A stretch of DNA of 64,000 bases from Bacteroidia bacterium. Lineage in GTDB: Bacteria; Bacteroidota; Bacteroidia; UKL13-3. A program made the translations under genes and the position numbers. The notes beneath the pieces were generated by a model. It did not search any database. It was not told the DNA's origin and was given only the letters and a program-made list of their open reading frames with translations. The stretch lies in contig JAIBAK010000002.1 in assembly GCA_019695215.1 (NCBI GenBank), forward strand, positions 1 through 64,000. The letters run 5' to 3'. Below, piece after piece: positions 8,681-17,001 of this stretch (the first letter of the stretch is position 1; each line of letters starts with the position of its first letter).

Positions 8681-10193
8681 TGGTAGCCGGTGGTTTTGAA
8701 CTGATATCGTACACTACCCTGTTTATTCCTTTTACCTGATTGATAATTTTATTGGATACCAAACCTAAAAACTCGTAGGGCAAATGACACCAGTCGGCCG
8801 TCATCCCGTCAACTGACGTTACGGCCCGCAGGCAAATTACATGCTGGTATGTACGCTCGTCACCCATAACTCCTACCGACTGAACCGGAAGAAAAACAGC
8901 TCCGGCCTGCCAAACCTGATTATACAAGTTATGTGCCTTTAATTCGTCAATAAAAATGGCATCTGCTTCCTGCAAAATCCGTACTTTCTCTTCAGTAATA
9001 TCTCCCAATATGCGAATGGCAAGGCCGGGCCCCGGAAACGGATGACGTTTTAAAATAACCGGATCGATTCCCAATGCAGTTCCCACCGCACGCACTTCAT
9101 CTTTAAATAACATGCGCAGCGGCTCCACAATTTTCAGTTTCATAGTCTCGGGTAAACCACCCACATTGTGATGTGATTTAATAGTGGCAGAAGGCCCTTT
9201 TACCGAAACCGATTCAATTACGTCAGGATAAATAGTGCCCTGAGCGAGCCAGCTTACATCCTGAATTTTGTGTGCTTCCTGATCAAATACTTCAATAAAC
9301 ACCCTTCCTATGGCTTTACGCTTTTGTTCAGGATCGGTAACCCCTTTTAGTTGCGAAAGAAACTGCTGTTTAGCATCAACCCCAATTACATTCAATCCCA
9401 TGTTCTTGTATCCGTGCAACACCTTTTCATATTCGTCTTTGCGCAGCAACCCGTTATCAATAAAAATGCAGTAAAGGTTAGATGCAATGGCTTGTTTTAA
9501 CAGAATTGCCGCAACTGACGAGTCCACACCTCCGCTTAACCCAATTACCACTTTATCGTTGCCTAATTTTTGTTTTAACTCGGCAACAGTTGTATCAATA
9601 AAATGAGCCGGGGTCCAGTTTTGCGAGCACCCGCATATATCGGTAATAAAATTGTGCAGTAATGTTTTTCCGTCAGTTGAATGAGTAACTTCGGGGTGAA
9701 ACTGAATAGCGTAGGTTAATTCATCTTTAATTTTATAGGCGGCACAAGCAACACTTTCGGTACCGGCAATAATTTCAAATCCTGACGGAACTTCTTTAAT
9801 GGTATCCCCGTGACTCATCCACACCTGAGTGCCCAATTTAATATTTTTAAACAACACATCGTTTTTGATGGCATTTAAGTTGGCGCGGCCATATTCGCGG
9901 GTATCTGATGCCTGCACCTTTCCTCCCCCTTCGTGTGCCATAAGCTGTGCCCCGTAGCAAACTCCTAAAACAGGTAATTTTTTTCTGAACTTCCCTAAGT
10001 CAATGCGGGGCGAATCGGGATCGTTTACCGAAAAAGGACTCCCCGACAAAATAACCCCCTTAACAGAAGCATCAGGGTCTGGGAAATGATTGAATGGATA
10101 AATCTCACTGTACACCTGAAGTTCGCGAAGGCGTCTGGCAATAAGTTGCGTGTATTGAGAACCGAAGTCGAGAATTAAAATTTTTTCTTCCAT
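8667..10193 (-). CDS. guaA: GMP synthase (glutamine-hydrolysing)
   Basis: This cytoplasmic enzyme converts XMP to GMP with ATP and glutamine in purine synthesis. It has 508 residues, the normal length. The class I amidotransferase domain shows the nucleophile C79 in LGVCYGAQ and the His-Glu pair in [11 protein letters not shown]. The ATP pyrophosphatase domain has the P-loop [15 protein letters not shown]. The C-terminal dimerisation domain ends with the conserved [13 protein letters not shown]. It leads an operon with the binding protein and the RNA methyltransferase. A -7 box (TATTTTTG) sits 11 bases before the ATG. Confidence 0.97.
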   Translation of the reverse strand: MEEKILILDFGSQYTQLIARRLRELQVYSEIYPFNHFPDPDASVKGVILSGSPFSVNDPDSPRIDLGKFRKKLPVLGVCYGAQLMAHEGGGKVQASDTREYGRANLNAIKNDVLFKNIKLGTQVWMSHGDTIKEVPSGFEIIAGTESVACAAYKIKDELTYAIQFHPEVTHSTDGKTLLHNFITDICGCSQNWTPAHFIDTTVAELKQKLGNDKVVIGLSGGVDSSVAAILLKQAIASNLYCIFIDNGLLRKDEYEKVLHGYKNMGLNVIGVDAKQQFLSQLKGVTDPEQKRKAIGRVFIEVFDQEAHKIQDVSWLAQGTIYPDVIESVSVKGPSATIKSHHNVGGLPETMKLKIVEPLRMLFKDEVRAVGTALGIDPVILKRHPFPGPGLAIRILGDITEEKVRILQEADAIFIDELKAHNLYNQVWQAGAVFLPVQSVGVMGDERTYQHVICLRAVTSVDGMTADWCHLPYEFLGLVSNKIINQVKGINRVVYDISSKPPATIEWE

Positions 10194-10204
10194 AATGATG
10201 GCGG

Positions 10205-10212
10205 CAAAAATA
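10205..10212 (-). promoter_or_regulatory. -7 box TATTTTTG of the guaA operon
   Basis: On the minus strand TATTTTTG fits TAnnTTTG and ends 11 bases before the guaA ATG. No good -33 TTTG is seen at the expected distance, so the match is partial. The implied leader is very short. Confidence 0.5.
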
Positions 10213-10271
10213 CAAAGTTCAGTCGGATGAAACGAATCTTAAATGAAAGAGTTTGCAATAGATAGATTGAT

Positions 10272-10279
10272 TACCTTTG
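10272..10279 (+). promoter_or_regulatory. -7 box TACCTTTG before the beta-CASP nuclease gene
   Basis: TACCTTTG fits TAnnTTTG, with TTTG at 10252-10255 upstream as a possible -33 (16-base spacer, slightly short). It lies eight bases before the ATG at 10288, which argues for that start and against the earlier in-frame ATG at 10243, and implies an almost leaderless mRNA. Confidence 0.55.
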
Positions 10280-10287
10280 CCCCCTTT

Positions 10288-11694
10288 ATGAAATTAACGT
10301 TTTGGGGCGCTGCCCGACAGGTTACCGGAAGTATGTACATGCTTGAAACCCAAAAGGGCTATCGGGTTTTAATAGATTGCGGCCTTGATTATGAGCAACA
10401 ACGTCACCTTCATGATAATCCTTCGCGCCTCTTCCCTTTTGACCCCGCAAGCATCAGCATTCTCATTTTAACTCATGCCCATATCGACCATTCGGGAAAT
10501 ATTCCAAATTTGGTAAGTCAGGGTTTTAAAGGACATATTTTTTGTACACCTGCCACAGCCGATATTGTTAAGCACCTGCTTTTAGACAGCGCCAATATTC
10601 AGGCGGGCGATGCCCGAAAAGCAAAAAATCGTCATAAAAAAGGGAGAAGAACACCGGATGCTATTCCACTCTTTACGCAAAAAGATGTGATGAACAGCAT
10701 GGAACAGGTAATTACACTTGATTTTCACAAACCATTCCGGCTCAACGATGCCCTGCAGTTTACCTTTTACGAGGCAGGACATTTGCTTGGAGCAGCCAGT
10801 GTATTGGTAGAATTTACTGAAAATGGCCAAACACAAAGCATTGGATTTACAGGAGACCTTGGCCGTAATAATTCAAAATTGGTGAAAAATCCGGAGCAAA
10901 TGCCTGAGTTGAATTACCTGATAACTGAAAGCACTTATGGCGGACGAATGCATAAAGTACAGCGTGATGCTGAGTCGGAATTATTACATCACATAAATGA
11001 AACCTGTGTAAAAATTAACGGCAAACTTGTGATTCCTGCTTTTAGCGTGGGCCGGACTCAGGCCATTATCTACACCCTTAACCGATTAGATAAACAAGGG
11101 TTACTATCGCGTATAAAAGTTTTTGTTGATAGTCCGCTGGCTTTACGAACTACCCCCTATTACGAGCAATACCAGCACCAGTTAAATGAAGAGGCCAAAG
11201 CGTTTTATACCAAACAAGGCGACCTGTTCGATTTTGAAAACCTCACCTTTGTACAAACGCCTGCCGATGAAAAAGATCTTTTTTACTGCCACGAGCCGCA
11301 TGTAATTATCTCGGCAGCCGGCATGGTGGAAGGTGGCAGAATTCAGGAGCATGTGAAGAACCACGTCCAAAATCCGTTCAGCACCATTCTTATTGCGGGT
11401 TATTGTGCCGAAGGAACTTTGGGTGCACGCTTATTAAGCGGACAAAAAACGGTTAAAATAAAAGGAAAGGAACTAAGGGTGTATTCCCAAATTACATCAA
11501 CCGATGTGTTCAGTTCTCATGCCGATCAGGAGCAATTAATTCAAAATACACTTTCCTATAACTCATCGAAACTGAAACAGGTATTTCTTACCCATGGCGA
11601 TGAACCATCAATGGCCGCATTTGACACATTGCTCAGGCAAAAGCATTTCGACAAAATAACCATCCCGTTAAAAGGCGAAGAATTCACGTTGTAA
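10288..11694 (+). CDS. Metallo-beta-lactamase/beta-CASP RNA-processing exonuclease-like protein
   Basis: This 468-residue cytoplasmic protein belongs to the family of RNA-specific metallo-beta-lactamase nucleases with beta-CASP and RNA specificity domains. Visible are the metal motif LTHAHIDHSGN, the later ligand in GFTGDLGRN, the beta-CASP region (VIPAFSVGRTQ, FVDSPLA, ISAAGMVEGGR) and the C-terminal SSHADQEQL histidine motif. The start at 10288 begins directly with the fold (MKLTFWGAARQVTGS). It is divergent from guaA. Likely work is RNA maturation or decay, with the precise substrate unknown. Confidence 0.85.
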   Translation: MKLTFWGAARQVTGSMYMLETQKGYRVLIDCGLDYEQQRHLHDNPSRLFPFDPASISILILTHAHIDHSGNIPNLVSQGFKGHIFCTPATADIVKHLLLDSANIQAGDARKAKNRHKKGRRTPDAIPLFTQKDVMNSMEQVITLDFHKPFRLNDALQFTFYEAGHLLGAASVLVEFTENGQTQSIGFTGDLGRNNSKLVKNPEQMPELNYLITESTYGGRMHKVQRDAESELLHHINETCVKINGKLVIPAFSVGRTQAIIYTLNRLDKQGLLSRIKVFVDSPLALRTTPYYEQYQHQLNEEAKAFYTKQGDLFDFENLTFVQTPADEKDLFYCHEPHVIISAAGMVEGGRIQEHVKNHVQNPFSTILIAGYCAEGTLGARLLSGQKTVKIKGKELRVYSQITSTDVFSSHADQEQLIQNTLSYNSSKLKQVFLTHGDEPSMAAFDTLLRQKHFDKITIPLKGEEFTL

Positions 11695-11747
11695 TTTTTG
11701 AATGCAGCGTTTTACCCAACTCAATGGTCTTATTGTAAAATTGGGTT

Positions 11748-12944
11748 ATGAAAGGTTTAGCATTTACTCTTATGGTGATGTTATTTATCACCGCCTGCCA
11801 GAGAAAGCCTGACAGTGACAACGAGCACTTTGTTCAACAAAAAACACTTCAGGCACAACTCGACACCTTTTTACAAAACAATCCGGAAATTCCCGGTATC
11901 GTATCGTCATGGCGACTCAGAGACAACAGCCTTATTCAGGCAGCTTCAGGTTTTGCAAATATTGAATTAAAAGAACCCATGACTGTATACCATAAAATGG
12001 GAGTTGCCAGCAATACCAAAGTGATGACCGCTACCATCATTCTACAGTTACATGAGGAAGGTAAAATTAAACTGAATGACCCGATAGGTAAATACCTCTC
12101 ACATGAAATTACAGACAATATTTGCGTTTTAAATGGGATATCTTACGGAAACCTTATCACTATTCGTCAATTACTAAAACATACCAGCGGGATTTATGAT
12201 TTTGTTGATGCTAATTTTATAAACTCAACTCTTTACTTTCCTGATAAAAACTATACCCCCGAAGACCTGCTCATGTATAACGTATGTGCCGGACAACCGT
12301 ATTTTATTCCGGGTACAGCAGGCAAATATCATTACAGCAGCACCAATTACATTTTGCTTGGCATGATTATTCAAAAAATAACCGGTCAACCCTTTCATAT
12401 AGTATTAAGAGACCGGATTTTTACTCCTCTACACCTGCTTAACTCATCGGTATGGACCTATGAAAAACCCGCGGCACCATTGGCCGCAGGCTATAATAAC
12501 GGAACAGATATTAGTGATGATAATTTAAGCTGGACCTGGGCAACCGGAGGAGTCGTATCTCAGGCAGATGAAATGAATTTATTTATTAAAACTTTATTGC
12601 ATGGTTATTTTTTCAAAAAAAGAGAGACGCTGATTGCTATGATGCAAACAACCACAGAAAGTGTGGATGAATACGGATATGAATATGGATTAGGATTAAT
12701 GAAATACAATTTCGGTAAAGGCTTTATTGCTTACGGACATATAGGTTCATTACACGGATATAACAGTGCCTGTTTTTATTTACCATTACATGACGCGTCT
12801 TTTTTTGTTGGAATAAACAGAGGCAATGCACAACCCTTTCTGTTTGATTTAATGGGCCAGTGTTACAGTTGCGTGGTGGCAAACTATGAGTACAACCCCT
12901 TTCAACATCCCCCCAAAACCTCCCTTCCCTTCCCATTTCTATAA
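11748..12944 (+). CDS. Class C beta-lactamase-fold serine hydrolase, lipoprotein
   Basis: This 398-residue protein has a lipoprotein signal with lipobox FITAC at residues 13-17, so it is likely anchored in a membrane facing the periplasm. The body is a beta-lactamase class C / penicillin-binding-like hydrolase. The catalytic SxxK is in GVASNTKVMTATI, the YSS in HYSSTNYILLG replaces the usual YxN, and the HIG in YGHIGSLHGY stands for the third motif. Such proteins act as D-Ala-D-Ala peptidases or esterases, so a resistance role should not be assumed. It stands alone between the beta-CASP gene and an unknown lipoprotein. Confidence 0.85.
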   Translation: MKGLAFTLMVMLFITACQRKPDSDNEHFVQQKTLQAQLDTFLQNNPEIPGIVSSWRLRDNSLIQAASGFANIELKEPMTVYHKMGVASNTKVMTATIILQLHEEGKIKLNDPIGKYLSHEITDNICVLNGISYGNLITIRQLLKHTSGIYDFVDANFINSTLYFPDKNYTPEDLLMYNVCAGQPYFIPGTAGKYHYSSTNYILLGMIIQKITGQPFHIVLRDRIFTPLHLLNSSVWTYEKPAAPLAAGYNNGTDISDDNLSWTWATGGVVSQADEMNLFIKTLLHGYFFKKRETLIAMMQTTTESVDEYGYEYGLGLMKYNFGKGFIAYGHIGSLHGYNSACFYLPLHDASFFVGINRGNAQPFLFDLMGQCYSCVVANYEYNPFQHPPKTSLPFPFL

Positions 12945-13071
12945 GCCCGAAAAATTATTAGTCACTTTATCAGCACATTGAAAACATACAAGCAGGGGGT
13001 CTGCCAACAATTTCTTTCTTTTGGCAAGTAATTTGACAAAGCAGGTAAAGACACTTAAAAAAAATAGTTTT

Positions 13072-13686
13072 ATGAAAACCATTTACATTAACAACGGAAC
13101 TAAACTACTGGCCATTCTATTTGTTGCATTTGCGGCTACTTCTTCACTTACCTCGTGCAAGAAAAAACCAAAAAAAGAAGCGCCTACAGAAATTAAAACA
13201 TTAAACAATTCTGTAGAAGTAGCTCTTCCTTTTGAGAGCAAAGAATACAAATCTGATAAAGATTTTTTCAGAGCTCGCCAATCAGGTAAAAGCCCTGATT
13301 TAGCTACGGCACAAAAAATTGCAGAGCAAAATACCAAAGCTGCATTAGCCGGAAACATTCAGGCAACCATAAAGCGGGTAACAGACCAATATACCAACCA
13401 GCGCTCCATTGGTAACAAACAGGAATTTGAAAATAAGTTTGAGGAACTTTCGAGAGAAGTTGTTAACCTTACCCTGCATGATTTGAACCCGATGGCTCAA
13501 AAAGTGTTTAAAGAAACTGATGGTGCATTCACTGTTTGGGTAGTGTACGAAGCCAATAAATCAACCGTACTTACCGCATTGAATAATAAAATTTCCTCAG
13601 ATGCAAAACTTCAGCTGGATTACGACAAAATGAAGTTTGAGCAAATTTTCAACCAGGAAATGGAAAAATTATCAAACGGTCAATAA
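13072..13686 (+). CDS. Putative lipoprotein of unknown function
   Basis: The 204-residue product has a signal ending in SSLTSCKKK, a likely lipobox, followed by a lysine-rich linker. The rest is charged and probably helical, without a domain I recognise. A TTG at 13021 extends the frame, but the ATG at 13072 gives a proper signal peptide. A rho-independent terminator follows at 13702. In the 127 bases upstream I see only a TGCCAA/TTGGCA inverted repeat and no clear promoter box. Confidence 0.7.
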   Translation: MKTIYINNGTKLLAILFVAFAATSSLTSCKKKPKKEAPTEIKTLNNSVEVALPFESKEYKSDKDFFRARQSGKSPDLATAQKIAEQNTKAALAGNIQATIKRVTDQYTNQRSIGNKQEFENKFEELSREVVNLTLHDLNPMAQKVFKETDGAFTVWVVYEANKSTVLTALNNKISSDAKLQLDYDKMKFEQIFNQEMEKLSNGQ

Positions 13687-13701
13687 CAAAGAAACAGCAG
13701 G

Positions 13702-13735
13702 AGGCCTCCTTTGAAAAAGGGAGGCTTCTTTATTT
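13702..13735 (+). terminator. Rho-independent terminator
   Basis: A stem AGGCCTCCTTT / AAGGGAGGCTT (with a wobble pair) is followed by TCTTTATTT just after the lipoprotein gene at 13072-13686. Confidence 0.75.
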
Positions 13736-13751
13736 AAATATAAAAACCAAA

Positions 13752-14789
13752 ATGAAAAAAATTTACCTCTCATTCTTATTTGCTCTGGTACTTTCAGCCA
13801 CAGCATTTGCTCAAAACGGAACACTTACTTTTTTCTCCGATAAAGGGGAGAAATTCTGGGTACTGGTAAACGGAGTTGTACAAAACGCAGTACCTGAAAA
13901 CAATGTAAAGGTTCAGGGATTATCTCCTAATTTTTACCGCCTAAAAATAGTTTTCCAGATCGACTCATTAGGCGAAGTAACCCAAAATATGGGAATGGAT
14001 GCAGGAGTTGATTATGTGTATATCATTCGCAAAAAAAATACTCCAGCGGCTTTCAAAAAAACAAAAGGGCCTAATGCCCCTGACCCTAAAGTTTACGAAC
14101 GTTATGTACTTCGTCCGTTCTCCGCTTCAGAAAACGGAGGCATGGCTGCTCCAACCAAAGATCAGGAAGTTATTGTGTATGGACAGGGAGAACCGTTGAA
14201 CACTGAACAAATTGTGCATCCTGTGGCTTCTGTAACAGTTAATACAACCACCACTACTACTACCACTACCGGTGGGCAAACTGCAACCGCTCCTAATGCC
14301 GGGTTTTCACTTAATATGAATATTGACCCGAATGCCGGAAACATGAACATGAATGTAAACGGCACCGGAGTAAACGTGAATACAAACACTACCTCATCTT
14401 CATCAACCACCACCACTACTACAAAAACCACTACCACCAAAACTACAGGCGGAGGTACAACCACGCCAACACCTGCACCGGCAAAAACCAGTACTCCCGT
14501 GCATGCTATGTACTCGATGGATTTTGATAAAGCAGTGGCATCTATCAAGGCACAATCATTTGAGGAAAATAAAATGACCGTAGCTAAGCAGGTTTTAAAA
14601 GGCAACTATTTAAACTGCGCCCAGATAAAAACCATCATGAAATTATTTTCGTTTGAAACAACCAAGCTTGATTTTGCTAAATTGGCATATGATAAATGCG
14701 TTGAGAAAAATAACTATTATTTAATTAATGACGCCTTTGGTTTCTCCAGCTCCGTAGATGATTTAAATGAATTTATCGAAGGCAAATAA
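13752..14789 (+). CDS. Secreted protein with threonine-rich linker and C-terminal DUF4476
   Basis: This 345-residue protein has a signal peptide ending SATAFAQ. Residues 20-150 form a compact domain beginning NGTLTFFSDKGEKFWV. Residues 160-250 are low in complexity, with runs of threonine and Gly/Asn/Met stretches (MNMNVNG, VNVNTN), and look like a flexible linker. The last 95 residues (from YSMDFDKAVASIKAQSF) match DUF4476, a helical domain common in Bacteroidota. It lies between two terminators, so it is probably a single-gene unit. The function is unknown. A surface or periplasmic location is inferred from the signal. Confidence 0.8.
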   Translation: MKKIYLSFLFALVLSATAFAQNGTLTFFSDKGEKFWVLVNGVVQNAVPENNVKVQGLSPNFYRLKIVFQIDSLGEVTQNMGMDAGVDYVYIIRKKNTPAAFKKTKGPNAPDPKVYERYVLRPFSASENGGMAAPTKDQEVIVYGQGEPLNTEQIVHPVASVTVNTTTTTTTTTGGQTATAPNAGFSLNMNIDPNAGNMNMNVNGTGVNVNTNTTSSSSTTTTTTKTTTTKTTGGGTTTPTPAPAKTSTPVHAMYSMDFDKAVASIKAQSFEENKMTVAKQVLKGNYLNCAQIKTIMKLFSFETTKLDFAKLAYDKCVEKNNYYLINDAFGFSSSVDDLNEFIEGK

Positions 14790-14811
14790 ATATTTTCATT
14801 CATAAAACTTA

Positions 14812-14842
14812 TAAAGGCTCCCGTAAAGTAAACGGGAGCTTT
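14812..14842 (+). terminator. Rho-independent terminator
   Basis: The stem GGCTCCCG / CGGGAGCT with a TAAAGTAAA loop is followed by TTTTATTTTT, just after the DUF4476 gene. The T tract also forms part of the next gene's -7 box. Confidence 0.85.
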
Positions 14843-14850
14843 TATTTTTG
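14843..14850 (+). promoter_or_regulatory. -7 box TATTTTTG inside a terminator tail
   Basis: TATTTTTG fits TAnnTTTG and overlaps the T tract of the preceding terminator. It ends nine bases before the ATG at 14860. No -33 element is evident. Confidence 0.4.
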
Positions 14851-14859
14851 CAGACAAAT

Positions 14860-16041
14860 ATGTATCAGCAATTAATTCTTAAATCCGGTCGCGAACGATC
14901 AATTTACAACCGGCACCCCTGGTTATTTTCAGGAGCAGTTAAACAATTACCCCAAGCAGGGGAAGGTGATATAGTGCAGGTGTGCAGCAACCATGGCGAT
15001 GTGCTGGCTTACGGTTTTTATTCTTCAGCAAGTCAGATTGTGTGCCGCATGTTTGAATTTAATACCGATGCTACCTTTGTGGCTGATGCTGCCTATTGGC
15101 GTGATAAAATACAACACGCGTTTGAACTGCGAAAAAAATATGTATTGAGTACCGAAACTAATGCCTACCGGTTGCTTCATGCCGAAGGAGATTTTTTACC
15201 GGGCATCATTTGCGATGTGTACAATTCTATTGCTTCCGTGCAAATACTGATTAAAGGGACTGAACTTATTCAGGACATATTACTGAATGCCATTCGGGAG
15301 ATTACCGGTGTGAAACATCTTTATCTTAAAACGAAAAAAAGCTCGAAGGTAATCGAACAGGTTTCGGCCTCAACTGACTGGATAAATCCTCCACAGGAAG
15401 TAAAAACCATTGTGAAAGAACACGGCTTACAATTTTATGTTGATGTAGAAAAAGGACAGAAAACAGGTTTTTTTATTGACCAGCGTGAAAACAGAAAAAT
15501 GCTTCAGCAATTTTGTGAGGGCAAAAAAATACTAAACACATTCAGTTATACAGGCGGATTCAGTGTATATGCACTTGCGGGCAAAGCTTCATTGGTACAT
15601 TCGGTAGATATATCAAAAGAAGCCTGTCAGCTTTGTGATGAAAACGTTCACCTCAATTTTCCTGGAGCAAACAAACATCAGTCTTTTGCAGCCGATTGTT
15701 TTGATTTTATAAAAACAGCCGATACCGATTATGATATCATGGTACTGGATCCGCCAGCCTTTGCCAAAAATGCCAGAGCGGTTGATAATGCCGCCCGGGG
15801 ATACAAGGAACTGAATATGGCGGCTATTAAAAAAATAAAATCAGGAGGATTAATTTTTACGTTTTCCTGTTCTCAAAATATTGACAGGGATTTATTTCGG
15901 AAAATTGTTTTTTCGGCTGCAGCAGATGCCCGCAGAAATGTGCGTATCCTTCAACAGCTTACCCAACCGGCCGATCATCCGGTAAATATCTTTCATCCCG
16001 AGGGTGAATACCTTAAAGGTTTATTGCTGCAAGTGGAATGA
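14860..16041 (+). CDS. RlmI-like 23S rRNA (cytosine-5) methyltransferase with PUA domain
   Basis: This 393-residue cytoplasmic enzyme has an N-terminal PUA-like domain (SGRERSIYNRHPWLFSGAV), a central EEHEE-like region and a SAM-dependent Rossmann fold. TFSYTGGFSVYAL is motif I, MVLDPPAFAKNARAV is motif IV and IFTFSCSQN holds the probable catalytic cysteine region. This layout is that of RlmI/RlmK proteins, which make m5C in 23S rRNA; the target base is inferred. The start is the ATG at 14860, not the upstream TTG at 14848 that lies in the terminator and promoter. Confidence 0.85.
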   Translation: MYQQLILKSGRERSIYNRHPWLFSGAVKQLPQAGEGDIVQVCSNHGDVLAYGFYSSASQIVCRMFEFNTDATFVADAAYWRDKIQHAFELRKKYVLSTETNAYRLLHAEGDFLPGIICDVYNSIASVQILIKGTELIQDILLNAIREITGVKHLYLKTKKSSKVIEQVSASTDWINPPQEVKTIVKEHGLQFYVDVEKGQKTGFFIDQRENRKMLQQFCEGKKILNTFSYTGGFSVYALAGKASLVHSVDISKEACQLCDENVHLNFPGANKHQSFAADCFDFIKTADTDYDIMVLDPPAFAKNARAVDNAARGYKELNMAAIKKIKSGGLIFTFSCSQNIDRDLFRKIVFSAAADARRNVRILQQLTQPADHPVNIFHPEGEYLKGLLLQVE

Positions 16042-16089
16042 CCCGATAAAGGAGGTAAGTTTTCAACATTCCGCTTATTTTTTTGGGTG

Positions 16090-16115
16090 TACCAAAGCAA
16101 GTTTGTACTTTGGTA
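16090..16115. promoter_or_regulatory. Inverted repeat upstream of the RlpA gene
   Basis: TACCAAAG (16090-16097) and CTTTGGTA (16108-16115) form a perfect 8-bp inverted repeat with a 10-base spacer, 33 bases before the rlpA-like start. It could be an operator or a small hairpin. Confidence 0.35.
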
Positions 16116-16148
16116 ATGCTAACGGATATTTTTTAGATTATTATCCGC

Positions 16149-16541
16149 ATGAAATACATTCTTATTTTTCTTCTGCTGCCTTTTATTCCGGTAAAACAAC
16201 CCGGACCGGGAAATAAATATCCGCTTACACAAACCGGAATTGCCAGTTACTACGGCACTAAAAAATTTCACAACAGCCGAACCGCCAGTGGCGAACGAAT
16301 GCATCGCGACAGCCTTACAGCCGCACACCGCACCTACCCGTTTGGAACAAGAGTTAAAGTGACCAATTTGCAAAACCAGAAAAGCGTGGTGGTACGTATA
16401 AACGACCGCGGGCCTGCCAGCAAAAAGAGAATTATTGATGTATCGGTAGCCGCAGCCCGAAAACTGGGAATGATCCAATCAGGGTTGGCTAAAGTGCGCG
16501 TAGAAGTGGTGCCAAAAGAAACTGCACCCGCAGCACAATAA
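16149..16541 (+). CDS. rlpA: RlpA-family septal ring lytic transglycosylase-like protein
   Basis: This 130-residue protein has a hydrophobic N-terminus (residues 2-16) that should export it. The rest is one double-psi beta-barrel of the RlpA type, beginning GIASYYGTKKFHNSRTASGE, with VRINDRGP and the end VAARKLGMIQSG. RlpA proteins bind or cut peptidoglycan strands lacking stem peptides. The SPOR domain of longer homologues is absent, and the enzyme may therefore not localise by that route. An inverted repeat lies upstream. The next gene begins 28 bases after its stop with its own -7 box. Confidence 0.85.
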   Translation: MKYILIFLLLPFIPVKQPGPGNKYPLTQTGIASYYGTKKFHNSRTASGERMHRDSLTAAHRTYPFGTRVKVTNLQNQKSVVVRINDRGPASKKRIIDVSVAAARKLGMIQSGLAKVRVEVVPKETAPAAQ

Positions 16542-16555
16542 TACAGTGCAATCAT

Positions 16556-16563
16556 TACCTTTG
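16556..16563 (+). promoter_or_regulatory. -7 box TACCTTTG before the small lipoprotein gene
   Basis: TACCTTTG fits TAnnTTTG exactly and is only six bases before the ATG at 16570, which points to a nearly leaderless transcript. It lies within the upstream in-frame extension starting 16546, making the 16570 start the better choice. Confidence 0.5.
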
Positions 16564-16569
16564 TATCCC

Positions 16570-17001
16570 ATGAAAAAAGCAATATCCATACTTTCAATTG
16601 TGGTAACCCTGCTAAGTTGCAAAACTCCACAACACTACTCCATTGATAAACTACCCTCCCATCAATTATATTTTGGCTCGGGCGGTGGCTTTGCCGCTGC
16701 ATGGAATGAATACCTGTTGCTTGATAACGGGCAATTGTTTTATTTTAATTCGCTCACTAAAGAGAAAAAGGAATTAAAATCTATTGAGAAAAAAGAAGCA
16801 AAAAACATTTATAAAAAACTTGCTCAGCTAAACCTGAACAGTTACCAACTGAATAAAACCGGGAACATGACCTACTATATCCGAGAGGTAAATAATAATA
16901 CCTCACACGAAGTAAAATGGGCAATTGAACAGAGTGATGTCCCTTCGGAAATCAAATCATTTTATCAGCTATTGCAATCAAAAGTTTCAAATCATGAATA
17001 A
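16570..17001 (+). CDS. Small lipoprotein of unknown function
   Basis: The 143-residue product begins KKAISILSIVVTLLSCKT, a lipoprotein signal with lipobox LLSC. The mature part has a pattern (YFGSGGGFAAAWNEYLLLDN, then FYFNSLTKEKKEL) that I have seen in small FAD- or fibronectin-unrelated Bacteroidota proteins but cannot name. Its stop overlaps the start of the M4 protease gene by eight bases, so the two are co-translated. A role linked to the protease, such as an inhibitor or partner, is possible but unproven. Confidence 0.65.
   Translation: MKKAISILSIVVTLLSCKTPQHYSIDKLPSHQLYFGSGGGFAAAWNEYLLLDNGQLFYFNSLTKEKKELKSIEKKEAKNIYKKLAQLNLNSYQLNKTGNMTYYIREVNNNTSHEVKWAIEQSDVPSEIKSFYQLLQSKVSNHE

Noticed and set aside
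10194..10287. Purine riboswitch before guaA
   Set aside because: The leader is only about 11 bases after the -7 box, too short for an aptamer.
11748..12944. Beta-lactamase as a resistance gene
   Set aside because: Motifs fit the broad class C / PBP-like hydrolase family; the third motif is HIG and no mobile context is seen.
14162..14605. Minus-strand ORF rich in valine
   Set aside because: It is the shadow of the threonine codons in the DUF4476 linker.
16048..16054. AGGAGGT-like motif after the RlmI-like gene
   Set aside because: No start codon follows at a proper distance; the next gene starts about 95 bases later.
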